Shown piece after piece: positions 44,001 to 56,640 of a stretch of 64,000 nt of DNA. The notes under the pieces are model-generated. The model ran no database searches, was not told the DNA's origin, and saw only the letters and a program-made list of their open reading frames with translations. Position 1 is the stretch's first letter. Each line of letters begins with the position of its first letter. Made by a program: the position numbers and the translations under genes. The stretch covers positions 3,782,001-3,846,000 of the forward strand of contig NC_003283.11 of NCBI RefSeq assembly GCF_000002985.6, written 5' to 3'. The DNA is from Caenorhabditis elegans. Taxonomy: Eukaryota; Nematoda; Chromadorea; Rhabditida; Rhabditidae.

Positions 44001-45854
44001 TCTGAAAATTTGTTAAATTCTGTTTAAAGTAGAAAAAAAAGAATTTAGCAATAAAAAATGTCGAAACTATATTATTGGTTTGCGCGGGAATTCAAAAATA
44101 ATTCAACCCTTTCTGAATTTTTTTAAAAAGTGAAAAATCATTTTTACAATTTTAGAAACTTAAAATAAAATTTTTAAAAGTTATATTTCCTATTTATTTA
44201 TAAAATATTTTATACAATTTACTCCACCTCTACTAAATTTTTTTTTTTGGTTTTTCCCACGTAGCAATCAAAAACAAAACATAAACGAAACATGGCTCAT
44301 AATGTATCAAATTTCCCATATCCTCATACAATTCGGACCTCCAATGTGAAATTAAAATATAGAAAAAAATGAATGTAGTTTGTATTTAGACAGAGTTTGA
44401 TTTCAAATATTTTCCGAACAAAAACAAAGAAAATTGATTTTTGCAGTCAAAATTAACCAAATTCCATAAGGAAATTGAGTTTTTGGCAGGTGAATGGTGA
44501 GCAACCCAAATACAGCTTGACATAAAATGTTATAAAAAGAAAAGAAATCAAAATGAAAAAAAAAAATAATTTTTCTCCATTTTTGTTTTTTTTTGCCTAC
44601 CACGACTCAAGCCATAAATATGTCAGTGCCCGGAAGAGAGCCGAGGAGAGAGGAAGTTAATTGAAAATGAGCAGCTCACGGAGCATGAAACACAGCTTTG
44701 GCTCAACTTTAGATCATCTATTAATTAATATTCGCGAAATTGGAAGCTTGATGAAAAAAAAATTTTCTTTTGTTTTCAGAGATTTCCGATTTTTTTCCGA
44801 TTTGGGAAATTGTGCTTTGATCTCAGACGGAGGAAGCTGTCACATAGAATATTAGTATAATTTTTTATGTGTTGTGTCAGTATGATTAACTTGATGATTA
44901 GCAAAATTATTTTGTATTTCAAAAACATTGTTTTTCTAAAAAAAATGTTTTTTTTTCGTTTCTAAAATTTTTTGAATAAGGGATCCGAATTTCTTTTTTA
45001 TGTTTAAATTATGGATTATCTGAAATTGAAACTTTTTCTGAAAAACTGAAATACTGTACTTTTCAATTCTTAACTTGAAAATTTGAAATAAATTAAAATC
45101 TTAATTCGAAAATCCATTTTTTAGTAATTTGGGTAGTATCTGTGAATGTTTTAGTCTAGAAAACAGTTCTAATATACCAAATATATATTTAAAATATTTA
45201 TAGAATTTCTCCAATTTTCAAAAATGGTTTTTCAATTTCATATAGATGACCTAGTTCCGACATTTTTGCGGTTCCCAACTTTGGTTCTAAACTTTTCAAT
45301 TTTTTAAATGTTTCTTTAATATTTGATTTGAAACGAAATGCCTCAATTTTTAGACTTTTTCCAAAAAAAAGTGCAAAATATTTAAAAAAAAATTATATTT
45401 TCAGATTCGAGGCAAAAAGGAAAAAAACCAATCAATATAACCGATATTTTGAAAATTAAAAATTAAGCAAAAAAACAATTCCGAAATTTTGAAAATTCTA
45501 TACGTTTTGAAGCTGTTTCATGCGGAATATTGGAATAGATTTACAGCCATCAATAAAAAAAACTTTTTATCCAATTTTCAAAAATTACGAGGATCTTTCT
45601 ATAGAAGTCAAAAAATCCTGCAGTAAATAATTCAGGCAACCTGCACCTACCTTCACCACCTCCGGCTTTCTAACCGCTGACTGTGTCGTCGGAGCAATCC
45701 GAATACTGTCATAATGCGAAAAATTTCTGGGCAACGGTGTTCCCGGCCCGACGGCTCCCGTCGACAGTTCAATATTGGAGCTGCTCTTGAGCAACTCGAA
45801 CGAATATTGGTCCCGCTTCATTTTCCGCGGCATTATTCGTCGTAGAACATCCAT
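32028..45854 (-). CDS. Six-exon gene of uncertain identity, 355 aa; possible AJM-1-type alpha/beta domain
   Basis: Exons on the minus strand: 45854-45651, 38194-38094, 36854-36745, 35600-35366, 34780-34633 and 32297-32028. Phases (0, 2, 1, 2, 0) all fit and the total is exactly 356 codons, which is strong evidence that this is one gene. Residues 1-101 are basic then acidic and probably disordered. Residues 140-266 look folded: SGYIVIGFKLLEDAGKQGN, EKTWLQWSGAREIYKH, LRRISLMRC, RPFAYILMCEYG, ALDICERLRVRNCGHIALY. I vaguely associate this pattern with the alpha/beta domain of nematode apical-junction protein AJM-1, but cannot confirm it. The tail (267-355) is Ser/Arg rich and ends PHQFDTQEQY. Intron 1 is 7.5 kb. 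A plus-strand gene is nested in intron 5. No signal peptide or membrane segment is seen. Confidence 0.8.
33299..34543 (+). CDS. Nested hypothetical protein, 172 aa, antisense within the last intron of the 32028-45854 gene
   Basis: Exons 33299-33376, 34052-34314 and 34366-34543; phases 0 and 2 close. Splice sites are standard (TTTG/GTGAG, TTTCAG, TC/GTAAG, TTTTCAG). An in-frame upstream ATG at 33287 would add four residues. I do not recognise the family. Residues 1-26 (MDLEISEKIKAYRQVMSAKS...) and 27-75 look helical, with ELARFFSTLSKEEMAKFEQC in the middle. A Gly/Ser linker follows, then a charged C-terminal helix (WELERLLKLQKEIAEAKSKI) likely to form a coiled coil. No signal peptide or membrane segment. 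It lies wholly inside intron 5 (34632-32298) of the opposite-strand gene, ending 89 bp from its exon 5. Coding rests on the ORF and splice structure only. Confidence 0.68.
34983..35250. repeat. Tandem 42-bp satellite in an intron
   Basis: About six copies of a 42-bp unit of the form AAAACCGGCAATTGCCGAAA followed by TTACCGATTGCCGAAAATTTCC. It lies in intron 4 (35365-34781) of the 32028-45854 gene. Because 42 is a multiple of three, frames stay open on both strands, giving false repetitive ORFs. Confidence 0.85.
36050..38035. repeat. Cluster of the dispersed GCAGCCGACA word
   Basis: Intron DNA of the 32028-45854 gene with repeated short words GCAGCCGACA(C/T)TT...CGGG in both orientations (e.g. 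near 36056, 36144, 36188, 36291, 37795 and 37997). It includes a duplicated block (about 37727-37840 and 37936-38031) that shares CTGGAAGATGTCGGGTGCTT and GGGCTACCTATGC. Exon 3 (36745-36854) lies within the span and is not repetitive. Confidence 0.65.
36094..36115 (+). repeat. Homopolymer tract of 22 G
   Basis: An uninterrupted run of 22 guanines inside intron 2 of the 32028-45854 gene. A shorter C run is near 36449. Such monoG tracts can form G-quadruplexes and are known deletion hotspots in C. elegans lacking the FANCJ-like helicase DOG-1. Confidence 0.95.
38195..45650. other. 7.5-kb first intron of the 32028-45854 gene
   Basis: AT-rich sequence in which no exon with matching splice sites was found on either strand. 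Notable contents are GTCGGCTGCT-type words at 39270-39440, CAGGCAGGC repeats near 39540-39670, and a long hairpin at 40645-40854. Large first introns in nematodes often hold enhancers, but none is identifiable by eye. Confidence 0.55.
40645..40854. repeat. Near-perfect 210-bp palindrome
   Basis: Left arm begins CTCAGTCAAGAGCGAGTCAC and the right arm ends with its near-exact reverse complement (GTGACTCGCTTTTGACTGAG). The arms are about 100 bp each with very few mismatches and a loop of under about 10 nt. Fold-back element, non-coding, in a large intron. Confidence 0.9.
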
Positions 45855-48800
45855 TGTGTATGTGTGGTTTTACGAGAAGTTATTCGTATGCTCTCTGAGT
45901 GCACGCAATAGATTTTTTTTTGTTCTAGAGAAATTGAAAACTAACAAAGAAAGAAAAAAAAACTAAGAGAGCAAGGAATGGGAAAAGCAAAGTGTGCATG
46001 TGTGGTCGACAATGAATTTTTTGCGTGGTTTTGCAATTGAAGGGGTTCAGAGTGGGCGCAAAGATTGAAATCTAAGAGTACTGGAAAATACGAAAAGGAG
46101 AAAAAGAACATGAGTTTTTGGCAAGGGCACTATATGAGAAGAGTTAATTTTATTGTCAGGGGTCTTGACAAATCGAGGATACTCATGAAGTTAATGTTGC
46201 CTCATGGTGCATCGTGAAGTTTTATGGAAAATTTTATGGGACATCAATAATGGTGCATCGGAATAAAAAAATGGGTAATATATTTTGCAAAATAATTTTT
46301 TTAATTTCGCAAAAAATCAAACGGCTGGATATATCAGGCCCATTTTTAAAGAGTTTTCCGTCAAAATTTTATGCCGTTTCTCGGTTTTCCAATTTTTTGC
46401 AAAATTAGAAAAAAAAAACGGCATTTTAAAAATTAGAAATAATTTATAAAATTCTTTACAGATGCCTTTTTGAAAAATTTTTTTCAATTTTGAAACTGTT
46501 TATATATATATTTTTTTGAAATTTTTTTATAAATCATGCAGTATAATTTTTGAAATTTTTTTATTTCTGTAAGTAAGAGAAGAAAACAAATTCGAATTTT
46601 TCAGTTTCAAAAAAAAAAATTAAGCAAAATTTCTGTATTTTGGGAATTTTTACGCAACCCTACCAACTACCAAGATTTTTTTCCAATAGACATTAGGAAA
46701 GCTCCAAACTAAAACCCACAATATCATTAGAAAAAAGCTATTTTCAAAAAATTTCTAGAGCTATCAAAAAATGTGTGCAGTTTAGAAAGAAATGTGTTTT
46801 CAAAAAGTGACAAATTCCATATAATTTTTCTTATCAGATGTCCCCCCTTATAATCCAACCGATCACAAATCGGCCGCTCAATTGTCTCAAATTTCCAGAG
46901 AAAAAAGTGCCCGGCCGGGTGGCGGCGGCTATCTTAAAAAGAAATGAGAGATTTGAGAAGACAGAGTTCGAAGAGCAAAATGGCTATGGTCTAAGTTTTC
47001 AGTTTTCAGTTCGAATAGAACAAAAATCCCAAGGGGAAATGAATTCGGCAACATACACGAGTGGATGTGTTTGTTTATTCTTTAGATGGGTTGGCGAATT
47101 TCTTGGAAAATGTGAAAATTTCTGAAATTTCCAGTTTGTTTTACCTCAAATGTTATCTTAGAATTTTTGACATGACAAAATAATGGTGGCCTATCTTTGC
47201 ATTTTTAAATACCAAATTTTTAATACGTGGCCATTGAAATGACCAATTGGGCCACATTTAAAAAAAATTTATTTTTGGAAAAAAGCGCCATTATTTTTTT
47301 CAATTCGTTTAGATTCACAAAAAATTTTATTTGAAAAAAAAAACAAAAACTTCGGCCACCGATGTACCTTTGCGGCCACGTAGCAAATGCTCATTTTTAT
47401 CACAACTCACAGTGAATAGGGGCTTTGTCATTGAAAATATTTTCGTATATAATTTGTGTAATTTTTTCGAACTAACAAAGTATTTATCCATTAAAAAAAT
47501 TTGAAAGTTTTTTTATTGAAATTTTAAAAATATAAATTTGAAATTACTTTCTTCAAACTGGACATTTTAAAATTAAACAAAAAAGTATAAGTAAAAAAGT
47601 AAAAAGTAAAAAGTAAAAAATTAAATTTCCAATATAAGAACAACTTTTGCTTCAAAAATTGATACCTTGAAAAATATTTTTTTTAGTCTAGAAAAATGAA
47701 GAAACCGGGTTCGAAAAGCCTGGGTGATTGGGGCGCCGGGTTCAAATGACGGAAGACGAAGAAGATGAGCCCCCCTTCGTCGAATACGACCATCACTAAA
47801 CTTTTTGTGCATTTTCTCTTGTTTCTTCCCTTTTCTCCTCACTTTTTGGTTCGTTATGGAATAATGTCGGAAAAGAGATGGAGAAAAGAAGAGAGAGAGA
47901 AGTATCAGTTGCACTTTGGGTGCTCCAAAGGATTTTTTGGATTTTTGAACGTTTTAGAATTTAAATAAAAAAGAAAATAATACAAAGGTTTGAAAGATTA
48001 AGCCTCGTCGGTTGGAGAATTTCTTAAAAACACCGCTCAAATAGTTCTAAAATGTCAGAAAATCATAATAGAACTTTTCAAGTTTTTGACATATTTTTTA
48101 AAAACTACAGTTTGGGCGGGGCATTCATGGGAAGCAGGCACGGTTTCATGACACCTGCCTCCAACCTGCCCGTCTGTACAAAAAAGAGTACGAAAAAATA
48201 TATTCGGTAAACCTACAGTACCTTCCCCAGAGCACTTTTTTTTCAAATTTCGTGACATCAGAAAATATAATCGAAATAATAGTGTGTTTGTGACTAGCGT
48301 GACAAAACAGGTGCAAAAATTGCTATTTAATGACCACTTTTTAGAAAATTCCTTTTTTCTGTCACGCGTTTGAAATTGAGAATCTTGAGAACCTTAGAGA
48401 AGGGGAGGTGGGCTCATGATTTTTTTGAAAAAAGCTGATGGAAAAGCTATTGTTTATGTTTAGAAAGTTTTCGAGAAGACTAGAGAAAACAATTTTTGAA
48501 AATTTATTTGTATAGTGGACGAATAATTTAATAAAAAAAATTAATGAAAATTGAAGCACAATATTTCTCTTTTCTAATAGTTTTAATCTTGAAAATTGAA
48601 CAATAACTGATGATATCACATGACGAGCACAAGAGTCAAGGACTAGAAAAATAAATTTTAAGTGATTAATGAATTGCTTCGGAGCAGCGGAGCAGGTGGA
48701 ACATTTGAAAAAAAATCCTATCATTCTTTGGGGTAGAAAAATGGTTGCCTACCTTCAAGGCCAGCAGCGCCTGCCAGAAAAAAATCAAACAGAAAACAGT

Positions 48801-50831
48801 TCCATACGAGTTTTAGTTTTTTGAAATGAACATTCCAATTGTGCAAAAAATAAACTAGATAGGGTTGACTTTGCGAAAAGTGGACGTAGCCAAACTAACC
48901 TTTTCTAAGTTTTTTTTTTGTGAAATATTTTTAAAAAAAATTCTTTTTAACATTTATATTTGCTTACTACATTCTATCAGTTACAACAAAAAAAATGTAA
49001 AAAATAGGCTGCAGGCAGGTAGATAGGCGCGTAGGCAAGAAGGCGTCCATGTCTAAAAGAGAACGTACAAATTGGACCGAATTGTATACCGGACTGCCAT
49101 TGTTTTACAACAATACTTATAAAGTTTTATGATCAAGCTCTAAACAGAGTCTGCTCGAAACATAAAACTCAAACCCAAAAAACTCTTCAAAATCAAATTA
49201 AAGCACTCTATTTGCAATTCAAAACACAAGAAAAATTCTTACGAAGAACACTCACTCATCCCCAATTACCAGGCGTCTTCGCCCCCTCAATTCTATTTGT
49301 CTATCAAAATGAAGTGAATTTAACAAATTGCACCAAAATCTCTTCCGGTTTTCAAACAAAAAGGTTCAAGTTTCTTTGGATCTGCTCTAAACATAGGGAG
49401 TTCGGGGTTTAGAAAAAAAATTATGCTCCCAGTCAAAAAGTGGCAATAACTGACTTTTTGCCATTTTTTGAGGAAACTATAGCATTTTTGAAAAAATAAA
49501 AATTTTCAAAAAAATTTTAAAGAAATTGTTTCTATGATATTTGGTCATGTTTAGCAAAGAATCTTCCCGACGAAAAAAATTTCAGCGCAAAAAAAAATGC
49601 TGGCGTACCTGTTGTGGAAGGTGTGTCAGTCGTAGTCGGCTCGTTGGAAATAGGTCCATTTTTTATTCTTTTATTCCGTTTTTTTGTGTATGTGTGCTCT
49701 CGATTGTGCTCTGGCTGTAAGAATTTCAGATTAGTTGACACTTTCAAGCTGAAAATTTTCAGACAAAAAAAAACAAAAAAAAAGCTGGAAAAAGAAAACT
49801 CTGAAAGTTGGCTAGAAAACGAATGCTAGATGACGAAAAATGAATAATATAAGTATGGAGAAAAATTAACGAGAAGGGGAAAAAACGACAAGATAGATGA
49901 AATATACGTGGAGCAGGAGGAAATTGAGGAGCACAACAATTCTTATTTATGGGTGAAAGTGAGGGAGGGGGGAATAAAATTTAAAAAAAGGAGTAGGGTA
50001 AAAGAAGGAAAAGAAGAACAAAATCGCATTCTCATTCAATTACGAGAGCAAAAAAAACGATGACTTCTTGACAAGCGCTCTTTTATTTTCCCGTTCAAGT
50101 TGTTTCATTAGGTTTTTTTTTGGGAGAAAACAAGGCTTGGTCGGACAGGCAAGAGGGTAGGTGGGCAATTACGCAGGCAATCTTAGAAACTGTTGGACAT
50201 TCTTTCTTTTGTGTTGGACATTCTCCCTTTTTCGTTAAGCCTTAGAACTGTTGGACATCCATTAAGCCTATTCTAAGCCCAATAACTCAGGTTGACGGCC
50301 GCAGGCAAGTAGGTAGGCAGGCAAATATTTAGGTAGGCTAGTAGGTAGGAAGGCGGCAGGTCGGCACGTACACCTAAATGGCTACATGCTTTCCAAACTG
50401 ATAGAAATTTCATGATGTAGTTAGTTGGAAAAAAGTAAGCAGATTCTCTGGGAAATGACCAGTGACCGAGTTTTCTCCTCTCACGGCCACCAGAAATGGG
50501 TTTTTCGCTAATATCTTTGATGACAAAAGCCGACTGGAAAAGATTAACTTTTCGGGAAAAAACATACAAAATGTAATAATAATAAATTAATATTATTTTT
50601 CTGAATCTAAAAAACTCGCGGCAATCATAAACTACACTGAAAACTAATGAAGAATATCAGATTAGTAGGAACATTACTCATTATGAAAAATTTTATAAGT
50701 TTCTCGAAAAATAGTAAAAAATGAAGATAAGTTTCATAATATGAACATGCTGGAAAGTTTTGAGCAATGTTTTGAAATAATACACAAATGTTTGCGAATT
50801 GCAGAGTTTCAAATTCGTGCACAAATAAAGA

Positions 50832-50881
50832 GGCGGCCGACCAATCAGCGATGCGCAGCTAACGTCGCTGATTGGTTTGGC
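50832..50881. repeat. CGCTGATTGG hairpin
   Basis: GACCAATCAGCGATGCG pairs with CGTCGCTGATTGGT across a short loop. Same inner palindrome as the elements at 961 and 26012. Confidence 0.6.
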
Positions 50882-53800
50882 GAACTTTACAATTTTGTGT
50901 GAAAATTGCTCAAATTTTCATTGAAAAATTAGTTAAACTCCCAAGAAAATAACTTGCATATTAAGAAAAAACTAGAAAAATCTTGAATATTTACAAATGC
51001 GGACTTCCCGTTTATCAAAAGACACTCTCTATAAGTTCATGTAACTTTGGTGTGTTTTCCTTTCTAGTTTTCTCTAATACTCTAAGTCTCTGCATTGGTC
51101 ACTGGACAAACGTTCAATCATGTTCTCGTGTTTTTGTTGTTATTGGGTCCGAAAAATGTCTGAAATGAAGGGTTTGAAAATGTCTAAAAGATACAATGAA
51201 AGTAATTTTTTAAATTTTTTAAAAGATTTTTATGAAAACTCAGAAAAAAATGTTGCTCTTTCTTTTCAAAAACCTAAATATTTATGAGTTCATTGGAGTT
51301 TCCTTTTGGAAAAATCTAATTTTTTCAAAAATAAATTAATATTTATAAAAGTCTCAAAAAGAAATTTAGATTTTTTATGTAGATTATTAAACATAGAATT
51401 TTATGAGCTTCTGGAGCGTCATGAATATTTTAAATCATCACAAAAATTTTCAGAATTTTTTAAAAAATGTCCAAAACTTTCACCTGTTTCTAAAAGTATC
51501 TCTAAGTTAGTTTTTAAACCAATTAAAATTATCATAAAAGTTTTTGGAAGAACTTTCCAAAGCTCTAAAACTCTAGTATTAAAAAGAAATATTCTGAATC
51601 AGTTTGTGATTTTTTCAAGGCTTCAAAATTATTGAAAATATTACAACTCCAAATTATTTTAGTAAAGTATAAGGCTTGAACTTGCAAAAAAAAAAAAGAA
51701 GCGCCAAAGCACACAACAAGTGGTTCCCATAGCCACCTTTATATACAATTTCTGAGAAAACGCCCACTTCCTCACGCGTTTTGGGAAATGGAAACTATAC
51801 ATGTTTTCGGGTTTCCGTTGTACTCTGAGTGGACAACAAAGTTGTGTCTATACTTTCGAATTGTAAGCGTTTATTTCACCGTAGTCCAGCTAAATAAAAA
51901 TGCGCTCTATCGAACAGATGGAAATTTCCTAGTAAATCGTACTGGAAAATATAGAGAATTTGTTGTGTTAACTTGACATATAAACTTTTTTTAAAATTTG
52001 ACAAATAATGGTTCAAATCAAATATCAAAGACGCAAAAAAGTTAAAACTTGGTAATTAATTTGCACGAAGAATCAAAAAAATTCAGACCTGTCTAATTTC
52101 ATTCGTCAAATTGAAAAAAAAATTCCTCAAAACTTTTAAATATTCTTCAACATTTTGAAGGTTATATTCCGATCTTTTTGACCTGCTTTTACTATCTATT
52201 TGAAAATTTCAAAAAAATGCCAGATTTTTTTACGATTTTTGAGCTTCTTATAAATGGAAAAAAATCCTTGCCACATTCCAAAAAGGTGCAAAACCTATAA
52301 ATGTGTAATATTTTTAAACTCGACAAAAAAAGCAACAAGTCACATTGACTGACACTATACACTACAGCCGGGGCCCCGCTTGAAAAGTTCGTGAATAATT
52401 TATTCAAGCTGACAGTTGAAAAGCGCGGGGGGAAAACAGGAAAAACAGAAAAAGCTCTGAAATCAGACACCGGCGCGGCTCAAAGCATCCAACTTTAGAA
52501 TTTTAACTGGTGGTGGTGGTGGTCACTGAGACATATGGAGACTGATCTAATCTGACTCATGGAAGAAACCTTACGCCTGGTGTTTCTTTTTTGTCTCTCC
52601 ATTTTCAAGTAGAGTTTGAGAAAGGGCACGTGTGGTTTAGGATACAGTAAAAAATAAATATCGGGTTTCAACAGAACATTTGCAAGGAATCAGTGAAACA
52701 CTGGCTATACAATCAAAATCCTGAAATTAAAAATCACAAAATTAGTTTTTGGATAACATAGTATATAAAAGGTTGTTTTCAAAAAAAAAATAGAATGATG
52801 TGAAAAAAATTATTGAAACAGAAAAAGTGAATATTGAAAAACGAAAGCCGAATTCTGTCACTACGGGAGGTAAACCATTTTCCCACTGGCACAAATCCAC
52901 ATCTAATAAATTGAATTTCGTCTATCAGAACCTTATTGTTCAGTGTCAGAATCATATATTTTAATTGTCTTTGCTTGGCAATTTGCCACAACTTCTCAAT
53001 ACCATTTTGAAATAAAATTCCAATTAAGTTACATATAGACGGTAAAAGTTTCTCAAAAATTAATACGTTGGGTGAAAAATTGCAAAAAAAAATTGTTGGG
53101 AAAAACATTTGGATCCAGAAAAAAGCAAAACTCAAAAAACTCATAAGAATATTTTACAAGTACCGAGAAATAAAAATCGCTACTTCCGATAACTTCCGAT
53201 AACTATTAGGGAGAAACTTTGAACTTTAGTTTTCAAACTCTAATTTTCATTTAAAAAAATTTAAGATACTGTTTAGAAAAAATTCCATATCAGAAAAAAC
53301 AGCTAAATTTTAAACTTTATTTCCGCAACAAAATTTAAACAAAATTTTTGTTTTTTTAGGAAAATTTTAGTGTTTCAGCCAAATAATTTTTTCCGGAAAA
53401 ATTTCTAATAGTAAAACTTTAACAAAAATCAAATTAAACATTTTTAAAAAACCAGAAAAAAATAATGCAAAAATTAAAAAAAAAAATTTGCGCCTGAAAT
53501 CGAAATTTGAAAATTAGTGATTTAGAAAATTGTGAAAAAAAACTTAAATAGATTTTCCTACAGTTATATTTGGTTAAAGTTTAAAAAAGGATCCGAGATC
53601 ATGGGATCAATGCACATATTTCTAGGAACAAGAAAAAAAGTTAAGACTAGGAAGAAGGATAAGGAAGCGGAGAAAAAAGTAAAAGAAGTATAATGTCGTT
53701 ATGGTGTGTCTCACTAGTTATTAGTTTGTCCCTCCTTTTGACCTACTTTTTAGTTAAATTTTCTCGACTTTCTCAATTTTCAAAAACTAGATGATTGTCT

Positions 53801-54119
53801 AGAATTATTTTGAATTTAGAAAAAAAAATTGGAGAAGAGCCGACGAAATCGAAAAAAATGCAAGAACCCAAGAAAAAAAGAGAGAAAAGATAAAGGAAAA
53901 GGTCCGAAACGAGACGGAAGTCGTTCTAAACTTATCTGGTTTATTTGTGACTGGAGTTTGACTAGTGAAAGATCAAAAGTCGAATAAAATAAAAGTGACA
54001 AGTCGGTGGAAATTGAGTAGTAGTAGTAGAATACATTAAATGTGAATTTCATTTTTTATGGAGTGGGAGACAAGGATCGAAGTTCGTTTTAGTTCAAATA
54101 AAGAACGTTTGGGATTTTT

Positions 54120-54560
54120 TGTGGGAAAAATTCAAAGGGAAATTCAAATTGTCTAAGAAAAATTTTTGGCTAGAAATTCAAATTTTCCGAGAATAAAAAT
54201 AAGCTAAAAATTCAAACTTTCTGATAAAATTTTTTAGCTGGAAATTAAAAATTTCTGAGAAAAATTTGGCGGGAAATTCAAAGATTCTGACAAACTAATA
54301 TAGGCGGAAGTTCAAATTTTCTGGTAAAGATTTTTTGCGAGAAATTCACATTTCGGAGAAAAACATTTTGGACGGAAATTCAATTTTTCCGCGAATTATT
54401 TATTGAGGGAAATTGAAATTATACTGAGAAAGATTTTGGGCGGGAAATTTCCAATTTGCTGAGAAAAAAATTTGGCTGGAAATTCTAAGATTCTGACAAA
54501 CTAATTTTGGCGGAAGTTCAAATTTTCCGAGAAATTGCTTTGGCAAAAATTAAAATCTGA
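54120..54560. repeat. GGGAAATTCAAATTTTC tandem-like array
   Basis: About a dozen imperfect units of GGCGGGAAATTCAAATTTTC with AGAAAAATTTTT-like spacers. Same family as peroxidase intron 3. Confidence 0.65.
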
Positions 54561-55846
54561 GGGTTGAATTATTATTGATTTTTTGCGCAACTTTGGCTTT
54601 TCTTAGTTTAGTTTATAAAAATTTCAAACATATTTTCAAAAGGCAACTTGATTACCCGTAGCGAATTCAAAAACTCTAAAATTGGCGATATTTAAAAGCG
54701 AAAAATTTCGGAAATTTTCTGTTTGTTTACTATTCAAATATTGACCAACCTAATCTTCTAAAAATTCAACCTATCTGACATGTTTTATTATTCACCCGCA
54801 AGCCGATTCCAGACATGCCAAATAAATTCCAATTTTCACCTAAAAACTGCCCAGTTTTCAAACAAAGGAAGTCTGTGTTTATAATATAACCGGCATACTC
54901 GATGAACCAACTGAATAAAAAATAATGCACTTTTTTTTGGGCTGTATTTACTTCCTTTTTCAGTGTCGGAACAACTATTTTGTTTTGAGCTACTTGAAAA
55001 AAATATAGTTGCTCTGGGAATTTCGAGCAAATAAATTTGTTTTTCTCGGTTTTATCACATGAGATTGACCGCCTCTTGGTCTTGATGGAATGCATGATAA
55101 GTTCAAAATTGAAGTAAAAAAGGGTTTTTGAAATATTTTCAAAAATAAGTTTAATAGGGAGGCAGTGAGGTTTGCGGAAATTTCGGCAATCGGAAATTTT
55201 AGAAAGTGGCTAAAACTGCTGAGTTTGCTGAGACTGAATTTTATGCCAAAATTGCTAATATTGCCGAAATTTAAGACACTTTCAATGTCTGAAACTGGGA
55301 AAACTTTGAAAAGAAATATTGCAACTGCTGAAAATGTCTCAAAAAAATTTAATGACAAAATAAAATGCATTCAAAACTAGAGCTTTTGTATTTTAAAAAT
55401 AACGGAACTTCCTGTATGCTCCCTAATCACTGGAAAACACGAAGAGACATGTCTGTCTCCCATAGTGATAAATAAATTATCAAGTTTGAAAATGGAAAAC
55501 ATGGGCCATCAGTTCGAAAATCAAGTGGCTTTAAACTCGCATGTTTATCTTTAATTTTGACCTGCTGACTTACTCGATGAATAATTTATACGTATCGAAA
55601 ATGGAAATTCGGATGAAAATTGGTAGATGATGGATTGGGAGAGAATAGTGCATGACAAGATGAATTGCGAGCAGGATTAGGTGGAAATGTGTCTGGGAGT
55701 TTAGATATTAGAAAAATAAAATTAAGCTGAAAAATCGGGACAAAACCTACACACTATCAACAATGAGAAATCGGGTTTCCAAAAAAATTTTAAGTTATTA
55801 AAGAAATGTATTGTAACAAGTTTTTATGCCCGTCATTCGCAAACTG

Positions 55847-56030
55847 ACGTGGTGCCAGACTGTCCCATTACGGTTTGATCTACAAAAAATGCGGGAATTT
55901 TTTGCCTAAAAATGTGACGTCAGCACGCCCTTAACCATGCGAAAACAGTTGAGAAGTCTGCGTCTCTCCTCCCGCATTTTTTGTAGATCTACGTAGATCC
56001 AGCCGAAATTTGACACTCTGGCACCACGTG
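55847..56030. repeat. Palindromic MITE-like element, copy 4 (most regular)
   Basis: Begins ACGTGGTGCCAGACTGTCCC and ends TGGCACCACGTG, with TGTGACGTCAGCACG and CTGCGTCTCTCCTCCCGC inside. About 184 bp. Confidence 0.82.
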
Positions 56031-56080
56031 CCTTCTTAAAACGGTTAGTATCGGCAAAAAGTCGCTGTCCTAAAACAGAA

Positions 56081-56213
56081 TGTCGTCTCGGTTTGATCTA
56101 TAAAGATCTACGAAAATTGCGGGAACTTAGACGCAGACTTCTCAACTGATTTCGCATGGCTAAGATCGTGCTAACGTCACATTTTTAGGGCAACGAGTTC
56201 CCGCATTTTTTTA
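56081..56213. repeat. Palindromic MITE-like element, copy 5 (truncated, inverted)
   Basis: Contains TCTCGGTTTGATCTATAAAG, GCGGGAACTTAGACGCAGAC and TTCCCGCATTTTTTT, but lacks the CACGTGGTGCC ends. It lies about 50 bp from copy 4. Confidence 0.7.
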
Positions 56214-56640
56214 AAGGAAATTAGAAATTTGCAAGACAAATCCGTTCAGAAAAGTACATAAAACTGCACAAGTCCTCTATTCTAGAAGCTCTTAGAAATT
56301 TCGATTATTTATCTTTTCCTCTCTTTCATATCCCGCTCCCCAGTTGGTTCATCTTATTCTCACATTTGTATGCATTTCCGACGAGGTTTCAATGTGACCT
56401 AGTCCCCCTTTTTTCTACGTGGCGGAAAGGTCAAATATGTTGGAAGAAAAGGTTGTTGGCAGGCGTGTTAGCAAACGCGCTTTATTGAAAATCGTATTTT
56501 TCACGTGGAGAAATGAGAATTACCGTATTTCACACCTGATGAACTATTATATTTGCAGGAACTTATTTGTATTTTTCAACTTCGATTAGTTAAAAATAAT
56601 ACTTTGAACTAATTAGCAACTTTGAACTCCGCCCACATTG

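Noticed and set aside
46838..47914. ORFs of 95-97 codons on both strands upstream of the 32028-45854 gene
   Set aside because: One on the minus strand follows a TTTAG site but has no good donor, and phase does not fit the downstream gene; no recognisable protein.
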